In this document: positions 23,801 through 36,775 of the stretch, one piece after another
Numbering within the stretch: the first letter of the stretch is position 1
How the letters are laid out: each line of letters begins with the position of its first letter
Origin: Escarpia spicata
Lineage: Eukaryota; Annelida; Polychaeta; Sabellida; Siboglinidae
DNA length: 64,000 bases
Reading direction: 5' to 3'
Assembly (NCBI GenBank): GCA_963995525.1
Contig: OZ023206.1
Location: 50,543,213 to 50,607,212, forward strand
Program-made: the position numbers and the translations under genes
Notes under the pieces: model-generated
Told to the model about the DNA's origin: nothing
What the model saw: only the letters and a program-made list of their open reading frames with translations
Database searches by the model: none

Positions 23801-24414
23801 AGTTGCTGACATTCTGGCAGCAGCTCGAGATAGTCCACCGTCGACCAAGACTGGGTCATCTGAAGATACAGCAACTGAATATGACAGCTCTCGTACGGAT
23901 TCCTGTGATACAGAGGATTCCACACCTGAGTCAATCACAGCTTCCACTCCAAAAAGGAGCAGCAAATGCTTTCAGGTAGACATCAGGCCATCAACTCGCA
24001 CGAGAAGAGTGCAAGCAGTCTGTGCATCAGAGCAGGTTGCTGTGCAGGTGACATCAGCAGTGAGGTCAATGAGTGTGCAGTGCAGTTTGTTGACTGGTCC
24101 GATTAGTGACTCGAGTGACTCAAACGGGGAGGAAGTGACATCTGTGCAGATCCAGAGTATGTTTGCTCTGACAATGAGTCGACTAGTCGTAACAGCAGCA
24201 ATAGTGACAGCGATGACCATGTCGACCAGTACACTGACACAGAGGAGGGTGTTACAAACAAGACTCCCTTGAGGAAAGATTGCTGCCATTCCAGTGAGAG
24301 GTACATCTTGGTGGCAGAGTCTTCACTTCGTCATCTTTTCGCACGTTGCCGAAACTGCACTGGCCAAACCAATGTCGTAGTGCAGCAGTTTCTCGGCTCA
24401 ATGGGAAGTTGCCC
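20892..24414 (+). pseudogene. THAP-domain transposase-like gene, three exons visible, broken
   Basis: Exon 1 (20892-21425) opens with a THAP domain: Cys4, Cys9, Trp35, Cys53, His56 and, just after the break, the AVPTIF end motif. Codon 82 is TAA (21135-21137) where the frame otherwise runs on, open, to a donor AAG|GTAATT at 21426. A 39-nt exon 2 (23650-23688) has acceptor TTTTTCACAG and donor CAG|GTGTAT; exon 3 starts at 23799 after TATTTCAG. All three joins are phase 0, which supports the model. Exon 3 encodes a Ser/Asp-rich region, shifts frame near the GGGG run at 24124-24132, then continues through an acidic segment to RYILVAESSLRHLFARCRNC, a block found after THAP domains in Kolobok-type transposases. 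A donor-like GTAAAG follows at 24415. The catalytic DDE exons are absent. Confidence 0.75.
21426..23649 (+). other. Intron 1 of the THAP gene
   Basis: AT-rich, no exon-like frame, bounded by GTAATT and TTTTTCACAG. I found no nested element in it. Confidence 0.6.
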
Positions 24415-25414
24415 TGTAAAGATAATTGGTCTATAGATGTGAAGCTATGCTATTTATTAGCATATCATAAGTAAAGTGATCAACAACATGGACTAGATAA
24501 CTTGTTTATCAATGGGCAGGTATTTGCTGAAGCCATATTCTCATCTGCATGCAGGGGAAGTATTCACATGGGTGTTTGGCTTATAATCATTGACTGTGCA
24601 TCGTGTGGTGATTCACATTGTGTTACCAGGTCTACACAGTTACCAACATTTGGAATGATTCATCCCAGTAACACTGTGTTATGAAACTTGCTTGATGAAT
24701 TTGTAATGATTCAACCCAGTAAAACTGTGTTCTGAAACTTGCTTGATGAATTTATAATAAATATGTCCCACAAAAAATTTGATTAAAAATGCTATGTCCT
24801 TATGATTTTTATGGACATAGTCGTAGGGCACATACATACCCACTGGTAACATCTCACATATAAGACCCCTATGGTTATACTAAACCCATAGGTCTAGGAC
24901 ATAACCCTTCAGGCTTAACCCATTACCATAATTATTCAATTGTTCTGCATGTTGTTTTAATGTTTATTTTAGTTTATTTTGATTATATAGTAGCTATATT
25001 GTTATGTGTCAGACTCAGAGTAATATAAATCATTGTTCCACATAAATGACATAATCTAGAGCTGTCATTATATATGATATTATGATCATATCGCGAACAA
25101 CTGTCCATCTAAAAAAGTGTGGGTTTTGTCCAGAGGGGTGATATCGTAAGTAGCTATAACGTCCTAAACTCGATCCGCCTAAACCAGACAACCAAGCTTA
25201 CAACGTTCGCGGTTCGTAACTTTGTGAAGTTTATCTTTGACAAGTCTGTTTACTATTACTTCGTCCGATGACCTACTTAGCTACAACCTCTAGCTAACTC
25301 TATATACAGCTTTGACACCGCATTTTATAATATAACGTCGTACTAAAACGATATAATTGTTGTTGTCGACAGTTTTCACACCATAGGTGTCATTATAATG
25401 AAGTTGCAGCTTAC
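24415..25414. other. Element interior without recognisable exons
   Basis: A 52-57-bp sequence around AACACTGTGTTATGAAACTTGCTTGATGAATTT is duplicated at about 24655-24705 and 24710-24757. Otherwise nothing coding is visible; this is where the missing transposase exons would be expected. Confidence 0.5.
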
Positions 25415-25593
25415 CAGTCGGTGCTGCCTGAGTGAACATTGTGACTGTCCGACTCCGCATCATCTTCTTCGCTACCGTCGCTGAAACGCTCGGAAAGAGC
25501 AGAATCAGACGAATCAGACGATGTAACCGTTCCCGCTAGTGGCTCAAAATCGTATGATTTCTCTTGAAACTCTGGGAAACTCCCACTAGCCAT
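25415..25593 (-). CDS. First exon of a second element-borne gene (possibly P2X7-C-like protein)
   Basis: A minus-strand ATG at 25593 opens a frame beginning MASGSFPEFQEKSYDFEPLA, followed by an acidic Ser/Asp/Glu-rich stretch and ending STD-TG at a donor TG|GTAAGC (25414). The exon is 179 nt, leaving phase 2. From memory, multicopy 'P2X purinoceptor 7-like' invertebrate proteins start with a short xYxFEP segment, an acidic linker and then DWCxCGxC; here the exon stops exactly where the Trp of such a DWC would be split. The later cysteine-rich exons are not found between this exon and the THAP gene, so the gene is truncated. It faces the THAP gene tail to tail. The family call is tentative. 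Confidence 0.4.
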
Positions 25594-25865
25594 GATGTTA
25601 CAAGAGAATGGAGAGAACAACAATGGCGATGCATAGATGTCAACAAAGCCGAGAGTCAGGATTGACGTCACAATATCACGTGATCGCCTAGCTCATTAAA
25701 TTTCAACTTCCTGCGGGAATCTCTACACAGACGGGTTTACAATAGAATGTTGTCTACAAACGTATTTTTCTGTATTTTTTTAATGTTGTCAAATGTTACA
25801 TACAATGTTAATCTTTGTGTACACACGGAAAACGGATTTTAGCTAATGCCTTGTTTTTATTTCCT

Positions 25866-26075
25866 TTAAGGCTTCACCAACCACGTATTGGAGAAGTGTT
25901 TAAAAACTTACATTTCTTTTACATACTATCTTGAAGCTGGAAGGTGGGATTTGTAAACAGGATATCCTCTGGAAACAAATGTCCTGAATTCGCACCGTTT
26001 TAAGAACCTGTGACAGGACACGAACTCTGTTCATGATATATTTCTATTCCACACACACGTCGATTAGCTAACAAG
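25866..26075 (+). repeat. Dispersed repeat, right half
   Basis: Matches the reverse complement of 29250-29465, including AACAGGATAT, GAATTCGCACCGTTTTAAGA and ATGATATATTTCTATTC. It joins to 20505-20615 if the Kolobok-like element is removed. Confidence 0.85.
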
Positions 26076-26394
26076 TTTTTTTAACGAATGCAGTTTATTT
26101 TGTACAGATGTAAATATATATTTTAAATAATTTACACACGGGAACATTCTACTGTTTTAACATGTTTTATAGCGTATCGTTATACTTTTATTATTTACCT
26201 GGACTGATTATAATGTTAAGCTATTTAGTATTGTAATGCTTGTACACCCGTGAACGGGGTAGCCGACCCGGATTTGACAGGGTCAAAATAAAGTTTTAGT
26301 ATTATTATTATAATTTTGGTAGGTCTGTTCGCTTGTATATCTGTGTTAACTAGTTGCTAACTGTACTGTGGCTAAATTGATGCCATTTTATATC

Positions 26395-26755
26395 AACAAG
26401 ATGGCACACATAGATGTAGTAGTTGTCTAGCGCAGTGACTAGGGCGTCCAACTGTCAACCGAGAGAACCTGGGTTCGAATTATGCGCTGTCGTGTCGAAC
26501 CTTCGGCAAGTTTATTCCCTCTACATGGGTCCAGTTCATTTAGCTGTATGAATGGTTACCTGGCTATAGACAGTGACGGGTTTTTTGTAAGATTAGTTTT
26601 CGCACATTCATTGCAGCGTGGCTGGATGCTTCCCAGAGAAGTTGAGATAAAGTTCGATTGAACAGGTCTGCCAGGGGGTAAAGTGTAAAGCGCATTGAGC
26701 AGTCCTGAGTACTGAATACTGCGCTATATAAGAACGTACCTTTACTTTAGTATAT
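26395..26755 (+). mobile_element. tRNA-derived SINE
   Basis: The 5' part has a tRNA-like pol III promoter: box A-like TAGCGCAGTGAC (26428-26439) and box B GGTTCGAATTA (26472-26482), about 33 bp apart. A central region follows, then a tail with GTAAAGCGCATTGAG and GCGCTATATAAG (26721-26732), a 3' end that I know from several marine-invertebrate SINEs. Cloverleaf pairing beyond the boxes is poor, so it is not a tRNA gene. Confidence 0.75.
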
Positions 26756-27639
26756 AGGCATCAAAATGTGGTGAATATTAGAGAGTTGAGGCTCCCCAAA
26801 ATCTTCGTACTGCAACCGTCGTTAGGCTTACCAGAAAACTCAAATTGCATCACCCCTCGCAGATATGTTGTGGGTTAAACTTATATCCAGTCCCTCATCT
26901 TCTGACGCCTGTGTAATAGCAGACTGTTCTTGTAGTACAAACACATTTTTAAAGAGTTTTTGTTCACCAAAGTAATTAAGGTGGACAGACTGCTTTTACG
27001 ACATTTTCAAAATATTTGTTTTAACTAAGAGTACATTATTATTTTATGAAGCACCTCTGTTTTTTATTATCACTATTTTGGTTGATTTCTTTTAATGTTG
27101 TGTTGTATTACGTGAAACAGTTGTGGCATACCATCCTTTGTAATTATAAAATTAGTCATTGTGAACTTTTCAGTTCTCTTAATTTTTGAAGCAATGCTCG
27201 TCAAAGAAAACTTACTGTTGCAACGTCACCAGGACGTCAATTTTTATTAACCGTTATTTGCATCACTTGTCTTGACATAAAAATAATCTTTGTAAAAAGT
27301 GTTTGTTGAAGTGACAACAAACGTAGAGAGCCACGAACAAAGGAGTCTACACATGTATTCGACGATCCAAAAGAAAAGTCAAGCAATATGCTTCTGCCTA
27401 TCTCGAAATGATTGCAACGAGTCTTAAAGTCAAGAAAAGGAGCACCACGAATTGAATGTAAATCCGATGGAAGACTTGTTGAAGCATCTACGCATGGTCC
27501 TGCTGCTGGAGGGATCTCCTCCATTACTGCAACCAGTTACGCTTCCATTGTATGGCCGTCTTCTTCCGCTACGATAAACAAATAATTTAATATAGCAAAA
27601 ACGACACAATTGTTGATTTTTTGTTAGTGGTCATTGAGA
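26756..27639. other. No gene recognised
   Basis: A minus-strand frame at 27237-27524 (95 codons) begins MEEIPPAAGPCVDASTSLPS, but no motif or splice context supports it. Confidence 0.35.
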
Positions 27640-27970
27640 GTATTAATAAACTGTCATACGTGCACTGCGATGTGTTGTCGCCAATTGACAATAGTAATAT
27701 ATTGTTATTATCTACTATGTTTTGTCATCAACTGAGAGTAATAACTTATTGCAATAATGTCAAATGTTCACTGCAATGTGATGTCACCAAATAGCAGTGA
27801 TAATGTACTGGTATATGTCCACTGCAATTTGTTGTCACTAACTGATAGTGATTATGTATTGTCACACGTGCAAAACTAAATTCTTTATTGTCATTTATAT
27901 ACTAATATCTTTTGTCACGAAACGGACAGTGATAATTTAATGTGAAATGCTTATGTGCTGCCACCAATTT
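27640..27970. repeat. Degenerate minisatellite, about 65-75 bp period
   Basis: TGTTGTCACCAACTGATAGT-like, TAATGTATTG-like and TGCACTGCAATGTG-like words recur about five times with many changes and one AT-rich interruption. Confidence 0.7.
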
Positions 27971-29249
27971 CTACCCCGGGTAGGAATGAATCAGGATTTC
28001 GACATATTATACATTAGGCAAAACAATGAAAGCCTTAGATACCAATTAGCAGTGAAGGGATGATTTACTTGTACATATATTAATTAATGCAAGCCTTGTT
28101 TGGTTGACATGTATTAAACCATATAACAACATATTAAACATTCAACAATATATAATAGAATAGAATAATATAATGTACACAACAATTATTAATATACCGT
28201 ATATCAATGGAACAGAATGAGATATCATCACATAATATATATATAACTTCACTTACATGATGTCATATGAAAAAGAAACAACATGTTATATAATTGTGGG
28301 TACCACAGCCTCCTTTTCTATTATATAACAGTGAAAAAAGAAACAGTTTTTTGTCAAGAAATCTCGATCCCAAACTTGTCATGCAGTGTACTGCTTGATT
28401 ATTTCAAGTCATGCTTTAGGTGCCATTATCAATCAGGGTGTAGGGCTGTAGTAATTACATAAAACAACCACCATTATTGTAAAGATGTTGTGGCCATCAT
28501 CCAAAACACATACTAGTAAATTATAAGGGCATCAGTATATTTAAAAAAACAAGCAAGATCCATATGTATTTTTACTTGGCCTCAAATGATCATAAATCTT
28601 GTACAACAGTTTATAATTGTACGTTTTCTATATTATTCCATTATAATTTACGATTCTTTTTTTTATACATGACGCGTACTAATAAGTGTACATGTTGAAT
28701 AAATCGTGCAGTTGTTGAAGCCATTACGTAAATCCGTGTCTGACTCTGTACACACTTTACTATAGCCAGACTTTACGCCTAGTCCAGTGGTTCTCACACG
28801 TGTTTGAGCCATTATTGTTACAGAGTCATGTTAGAAATTCACCATACCACCTGAATGTTGCTGGAGTCGCAGAAACCCTGTCAGAGAAGTATCACTGTTA
28901 TCAGGTGTAGATGTCAGCGGGACATTGAATGGGCCTCTTAGTATTAGCCTATATGTTTGACCCAGTGTTTCACACAATTATCTTACAAAAATCTGAGTTC
29001 TAATATTGTTTACAACATAACAAAGATACCAAAATCAATCTCGCTCCTCCAATTTTACGAGTTACGTTTTTGAATTTTTCAAAAAAGAAAAGGATCATCA
29101 AGAATTTCCAATGAAGTTCCAAGATTTGAGAAGTCGAACATATCAATCAGGCAGGTCAGTTGTAATTCTCACCCATGCTCTGGCCAAGTTAAGAGAAGTT
29201 AAATTATTGTGTGATACTGGTAAAAGCTAGATTTCCTCTCTGATGGCGG
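27971..29249. other. No gene recognised
   Basis: AT-rich; no supported exon or repeat. Confidence 0.4.
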
Positions 29250-29560
29250 CAACATTGTCAGCTAATCGACTTGTGTGTAGAATAGAAATATATCATGAAC
29301 AGAGATCGTGTCCATTCACAGGTTCTTAAAACGGTGCGAATTCAGGGCATTTGTTTCCAGGGCATATCCTGTTTACAAACTCCCATCTTTCAGCTTAAAG
29401 ATAATATCCTTTTCAATATAAATGTCAGTTTGTCAACACTTCTCCAAAACATGGTTGATAGGCAAAAAGTACTGATCCCCAATTACACAATGACAATGCC
29501 ATCAGAAGAGACCTTTGAAATTGCCAAACGATCCCTGGCCCAGGGAGCTGTGACCCTCTG
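29250..29560 (-). repeat. Uninterrupted inverted copy of the dispersed repeat at 20.5/25.9 kb
   Basis: The reverse complement aligns first with 20505-20615 and then with 25866-26075 without the 5.2-kb insert. It lies immediately upstream of a LINE and may be its 5' untranslated region. Confidence 0.85.
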
Positions 29561-29599
29561 TTTGAGGCGTGACGGCAACAACAGGACCACTGCACAGCC

Positions 29600-32500
29600 A
29601 TTCTTCACAGCATGTTTGCGGACTATCGAACTGACACATTGCGGATTGGACGCGCGATTGTGAGCAGAATTCACCTTACACTAGACGCTTGTGTGGTACC
29701 ACTTGGACCACTTGGACGCTTGAACAATGGTCGGACAGGGATATCAAAGCAAAGACCAATTACTGTGCTATTTAACCACCGCCTCCCTCCATCGTTTACC
29801 GCGAGATGTAAAATCTGCATGCAGAATCTGATTCGACTTACGTTTGACAGCTACGATTGGGCTGTTGAATGTAAGGTCTCTTCGTAAAAAGTAGACTTTG
29901 TGACAGACTACAATTATGTGAAAATGACATCAACATTCTGTGCCTGATAGAGCTTTGGTTGTACAATAATGATGAGATTGTCACTTCTGCGATGGTCCCT
30001 GACGGTTACAATTTTGAACATCCCCCGCAGAGCAATCGACGGGGTGGGGGAGTTGGGGTATTTTAAGACCTCCTTCCACCTTCCCCTATCCAGACCATGG
30101 CCCGGGGAATCTTTCGAATGCCTTGAAGTGGTCTTACGCGGGTCGAGATTTATGGCAATGGCACGCATCTTTGTAATTTACCGACCACCATCGTCTGGTC
30201 GCAAGTCGAAGTCCTTTCGCCAATTCCTCGGAGAATTCGGCGAATGTCTTGAATGCGTTTCGCTTCGAAACACCGGAATCGTCATAATCGGTGGCTTCAA
30301 TGTTCGCTATGGAAACGATGACGACAAAGATGCACGTCGCTTAATTGAACGATGTAAACCTAAACAACATGTGATATCAGTAACACACTGCCGGGGTAAC
30401 ATTGTCGACCTCGTTATCACCCCGGTGAATAGCTCTATTGTGACAGACGTGTCGGTGGAGTCCTTGCTCACAGACCACCACATCATCATGTGAACGTTGG
30501 TTTCATCTAAGCCACGACCAGTGCTTAAGGAAGTGATTTATCGTAGATACGCTGCAATCAACATTCAGCAGCTTCTATGCGACTCACGCGCTTTCCCACT
30601 GATTATAAACCCCGAAGACAACATTGAGAGTCTGTTTGAACAGCATAATGATAAACGTCGAACGGTAATTGACATACATGCACCAGTCATCCAACGATTA
30701 ATAAACTTGCGTCCAAGACAACCATGGCGGACTGACAATTTACAGCTAATGAGACAGCAAGTGCGACGAGCAGAGCGCAAGTGGCGCCACACGCGGCTAG
30801 ATGTTTATCGTGAAATTTACACTGACTTTCGTGACGCATTTAAGCAGAGCATCGCCACAACCAAATCAGCATATTACTGTGCTGAAATGGAAGCTACATC
30901 TCACGATACCAAAGCAATGTATCGCATCACGAACAATTTGATGGGTCGTACTAGTACGCTTGTGCTCCCCGAATGTGACGACGACCGGATGCGCTAGCTG
31001 AGCAATTGGTCTCTTATTTCACATATAAGATCGCATATATCAGTACACGGCTGGTGACTGCACGCTCGCAGTGACAACTGCCCGCATTCCTACAGGACAT
31101 CGAATGCCGTATTGAAGAACCGTTGTGCGACGTTCAACTTGCTACAGTCACCGCCATCTACGGTTTGGTTGAGAAGACATCCAGCAAATCTTCTTCCAGC
31201 ATTTACGTAATTTCTGGAAGCATGCTTAAATCTAACATTGACATTCTTGGACCAATGCTAACCATCATTGTTAACATGTCAATCGTGTCTGTATTACGAC
31301 CTATCGCCATGAAATATGCCGTAGTAACACCGCTGTTAAAGAGGAATGGTCTTGTTCCAGAACTTTATCGAATTATCGTCCACTATCAATTCTGTCTTTC
31401 GTATCGAAACTCGCCGAGAAGTGCATTGCTATCCAAATACGACAGCACAAGGATGCGAAAGGCATCTTCGATATTTTCCAAAGTGCGTACCGTCCTATGC
31501 ACAGCTGTGAAACAGGCCTAGTACGCATACAGGACGACATCTGGATAACAAGAAGAGCTTTATACTAGGGCTACTAAATTACACTGCCGCTTTTTATACT
31601 GTCGACCACCATTTGCAGATCAAACAACTACAGAGAATTGGCGAACACAGGCAGTTAAACTTGGCAACATCATTTCAAGAAGTGTTGACCTAACATGTTG
31701 TGTGCCTAAGGGTAGCGCGCTCGGACCTCTTCTGTTCACGATCTACTGCCTTGGACTCAATCATGTTTTTTAACATCAACTGCGCTATCATATGTACGCT
31801 GATGATACGCAATTATATGTGGACTTTCCCCGTGACCAGCCATTTACAATGGCCACCGACCGAATATCTCGTTGTACCACCGATGTGAAAGCGTGGATGT
31901 CTTACCATAATCTCCTGTTTAACGAGAACACAGCTGAGATGATCGTCATATCTGCAGTGAACAATCAGAAACTTGTTCACCCGCCTGTTGACCAAGTCAT
32001 TGATATATGTGGCTGTTCTGTTTCGCCGAAGCCGGTTATCCGCGACATCGGTATTCTACTCGACAACACTATGTCGATGACGAATCAAGTGCATCGTGTT
32101 TGTTAGGTGGCATATTGTCACCACCAAAGCATCGCGTTAATTAGGAAATGTCTTATAGTGAATGCCTGCAGAACCATTGTGACCGCTTTGGTCATATCAG
32201 GTATTGATTACGGCAACGCAGTGTTATATGGTCTGCCGGAGACGCACTTGCGATAGTTGCAGATGGTACAGAATTCCGCAGGACGTCTCAATACCGGGAC
32301 AAGGAGACGAGAACACATAACCCCTGTTCTGTATCGTCTACACTGGTTGCCTATACGCCAGAGGATCGAATTCAAGATGTTACTGCTTGTATGTCGTGCA
32401 GTGCTCCATCTCGGCCCTGCGTATATTTCATCGCTCGTTTCATCCTACACGCCGACCAGATCATTTAGATAGGCCGAACAAGGTCTGCTGACTGTTCCAA

Positions 32501-32690
32501 GATATTACCGTGAACATTAAGGCCGTATTTCCTTCTCGGTGGCTGGCCCGATCCTCTGGAATGCCCTGCCTCATGCAGTCAGGCATGCAAACTGCGTTGC
32601 CACTTTCAAATCACTCTTAAAGACATATTTATTTCGACAGGCCTTCAAAGAACTTTGAAATCCGCAAGTGACATTTATGCAATGTTGACA
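29600..32690 (+). mobile_element. CR1/L2-like LINE, nearly full length but degenerate
   Basis: Endonuclease pieces: IGLLNVRSLRKKVDFV (near 29860), RIFVIYRPPSSG, GIVIIGGFNVRYG and NIVDLVITP...LTDHHIIM (30170-30490). Linker and RT N-terminus: QPWRTDNLQLMRQQVRRAER (about 30718-30780) and AMYRITNNLMGR. The RT palm is scattered across 31120-32100, including a SALGPLLFTIY-like segment near 31715 and MYADDTQLYVDF at 31792. The 3' domain reads LHWLPIRQRIEFKMLLLVCR (about 32338-32397), LGPAYISSLVSSYTPTRS and WNALPHAV...FKSLLKTYLFRQAF near 32640. Many stops and frame changes separate these blocks. It is one of at least three related elements in the window. Confidence 0.9.
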
Positions 32691-32904
32691 TTCGGTTATG
32701 TACTTAGGATGCAGTTATTTATTACTATTATTTTTTAATTAGCCTTTTATACGTAATTATTTTATATAATTTAAGCACCTTATTTATTTTAGGTATTTAA
32801 ACGGCTAATTAATTTAATTTATATATGTATATGCACTCGTAAATATATATATTTATTTATTTTTATTCAGGTTTATTTAACTGACATTTCATGTAATTTT
32901 TATG

Positions 32905-34150
<1,246 letters not shown>

Positions 34151-34309
34151 AGACATAATTAAACTGCATTTGTTTTAAACCTTTTATAAACACATTATTT
34201 TTTAAAACAAACTATGGCACTGGCAGAGAAGCAACAGGAGAAGGTGCAGGTTTCTTGAAAATAACTGGTTACGAAGAACTGTGGGCGTGAGAAGAACTGA
34301 TGGGCGAAG

Positions 34310-34790
34310 AATGGAAGAGCTGAGGTAGGCGGTTGGAGTAAAGGCAGCTTTGGGTGCTTCCTTGAACAATAACATTATACTTTTTGATCGGAGACAACAA
34401 TTTTTGTTGATGGGTCCATTAGTTTGTTGTCACTCCCTCTTTAAATATAAAAAAGTTGTGTCCCTACATTTTTCCAGGGGTGTGGTACAGACCACATTAA
34501 TGTGCCAACTCTTTTGTGTTGCTTCATTAAACAATAATATTTCGGTTTTCGATTGGAGTTAGCCAATTGTTTGGGTTGGTCAATCGCGTGTACCCTTATT
34601 GGGCTGATATACCGTTTACTACATTTTTTTCATTGGATTATATGGGGCATACCAAATAAAAGCACCATTTTGTTTTATTGCTGCTTCCAACAACACGATT
34701 ACAATGTTTGATCAGAATTAACAAATGTTTCGGGTGGGTCCATAGTTTCACCCCCCCGCTAAACCCTTACCCCTGTGCCTTTTTATTACA
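34310..34790. repeat. Degenerate tandem repeat, about 165-170 bp, three copies
   Basis: TGCTTC-(C/A)TTGAACAATAA-like words at about 34348, 34520 and 34682 are each followed by GATCGGAG/GATTGGAG/GATCAGAA and a TTTGTTGATGGGTCC-like word. Divergence between copies is high. Confidence 0.55.
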
Positions 34791-34854
34791 CATACCCATG
34801 ATATATAAGTAACATCTGAAAAGAATAGTTAAAAGCAGTATAGTATAAATTTCC

Positions 34855-36775
34855 ACAAAGGAAGGTATAAGGACATGAGGAAATATTTAGCAAAGATAGA
34901 CTGGAATAACACACTGAAAAAAAAGATAGCAACATAATGCGGGAATATATTAAAGAGTTAAATTAAGTGCATAGTCGATCAATTTGTACCCTTCAAAAAA
35001 CAAGGCAAACGGTCCAAAAAGAAACACTCATCGAAAGAAGCCATTATAAAAATTAAGTATAAACAAATGATGTGGAAGTCACATAGATGTACAGGAAATT
35101 ATGAAGACTACACCAGTTATAAAGAAGCACTTAACCAAGCTAGTGCTAAAATTAGAAATTCAAAGAGATGCTATGAACAACACTTAGAAAGTAATATAAA
35201 ACATAACAGCAAGAGTTTTTATGCGTATGTTCGAAGCAAACAGAAAGTTCAAGATAAGGTCGGTCCTCTAGAAGATAGTGCTGGAAATATAATATCAGAG
35301 GAATTCTTAATGGCAGAAGACCTGAATGAGTACATTACTTCAGTTTTTACCAGGGAAGATATTACTTCACTGCCAGTACCAGAGGTTAAGTTCAAGGGAG
35401 CAGATTTAGACTATTTAGGACAATTAATTGTAACCCCGGAAATGGTAGCTAAGAAAATTCCGCTCAAACTACTATTGGAAATTGTAGAACAAATTAGCGT
35501 ACCGCTTGCAACAGTTTTCAATTTGTCATTAGAAGAGGGAGTGGTTCCTTTACAATGGAAAGAGGCAAACATTATACCGTTATTTAAAAAAGTTCGAGAA
35601 ACAAGTCAAAGAACTATAGACCAGTGAGTTTAACATCAGTGATTTGCAACTTATTAGAAAGACTAATTAAAGATCACATGGTGGATTTTATTGTTATGCT
35701 TAACTAATATGTTATGTTTTTTTTGGAAGACATCACTAAGTGGGTAGATGAGTGATCACCAGTAGAGATCGTGTACTTAGATTTTCAAAAAGCTTTCGAC
35801 AAAGTACCACATCAAAGATTACTGCTTAAACTAAAGGCCCATGGCATAGGAAATGGTATAATAAACAAGATAGTTTATTGAAATCGGTATTGAGTGGGGT
35901 ACCACAGGGAGCAGTACTAGGAACTATATTATTCTTAATATATATCAACGATTTGGATGATGAAATAACAAGCAAGGTATTGAAATTTGCGGATGATGCA
36001 AAAGTGTTTAGAAGGATTAAACATGATGGAGATAGACAACATTTGCAAGATGATAGTGACAAGTTAATCAAATGGTCTGAAAGTGGCAAATGCTTTTAAA
36101 TTTTGGGAAATGTAAATGCCTCCACGCAGGACATGTGAACGAAGAGGTAGAATATACAATGGGTGGTACTGTACTAAGTACTACTGTAAAAGAAAAGGAT
36201 TAAGGTTCACGATTAGTGCTAATACGAAGGTTTCAGAGCGGTGCGGAATCACAGCTTCAAAGGGAAATCAAATTCTTGGATTAATTAGACGAAATATAGC
36301 GTATAAGGAAAAAGAACTAATAATACCGCTGTACAAAGCAATAGTGAGGCCTCATTTAGAATATTGTACACAAGGAGGAGGCCGTATCGCCGGAAGGACA
36401 TTGGTATGCTAGAAAGATTAGACAGGAGAGCGCCTAAAATTATACCCAAACTGAGGGATCTTAGTTATGAAATTCTCATAAAAGAATGTGGTTTAACAAC
36501 ACTAGAGACCAGGAGATTGAGAGGAGATCAGATAGAAGTGTTTAAAATAATGAATACTTATGAAAATATTGATGGACATATTTTTTTCTAAATTCAGAGA
36601 GATAGAAGGACTAGATGACATGAAGTTACATTACAAAGTTACAAGGGAGCAGTGTAGATTAAATATAAGAAAGTTCTCATTTTCACAAAGGACTATAAAT
36701 GAATGGAACAGATTATCTGCTGATTGTGTGGATGCTAGTAGCGTGAATATGATTAAAAACTAAATCGACACATAC
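34855..36775 (+). mobile_element. CR1-like LINE, 5'-truncated, degenerate
   Basis: Linker: KEALNQASAKIRNSKRCYEQ and SFYAYVRSKQKVQDKVGPL (35110-35280). RT: LEEGVVPLQWKEANIIPLFK, then in another frame NYRPVSLTS, YLDFQKAFDKVPHQRLL near 35785, LSGVPQGAVLGTILFLIYIN (35893-35940) and LKFADDAKVFRR (35980-36015). After RT: LYKAIVRPHLEYCTQ, LERLDRRAPKIIPKLRDLSY and a C-terminal RKFSFSQRTINEWNRLSAD. The order is that of CR1-type ORF2. Frame changes near 35600, 35700-35760, 36090 and 36390 kill it. The APE endonuclease is missing. Confidence 0.92.

Larger units (their letters stand above)
20612..25862 (+). mobile_element. Kolobok-like DNA transposon, internally deleted, about 5.2 kb
   Basis: The element splits a dispersed repeat into two halves (20505-20615 and 25866-26075) that are contiguous in the inverted copy at 29250-29560. 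CTTTAAGG occurs at both junctions; its core TTAA also precedes the related end at 18868, so a 4-bp TTAA duplication is favoured over an 8-bp one. The termini are imperfect inverted repeats: GGGAATAAAAACA at the left and AGGAAATAAAAACA (reverse complement) at the right. Two convergent genes start about 270-280 bp inside each end: a THAP protein (+) and a small acidic exon (-). Kolobok elements are known to use TTAA and to encode THAP-bearing transposases. Only about 1 kb lies between the last visible exons and no DDE domain is seen, so this copy is deleted and non-autonomous. Confidence 0.75.

Noticed and set aside
26428..26482. tRNA gene
   Set aside because: Box A and box B are present but the arms do not pair properly and a SINE body and tail follow.
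27237..27524. 95-codon minus-strand ORF
   Set aside because: No motif, no splice or promoter context, AT-rich surroundings; length is within chance.
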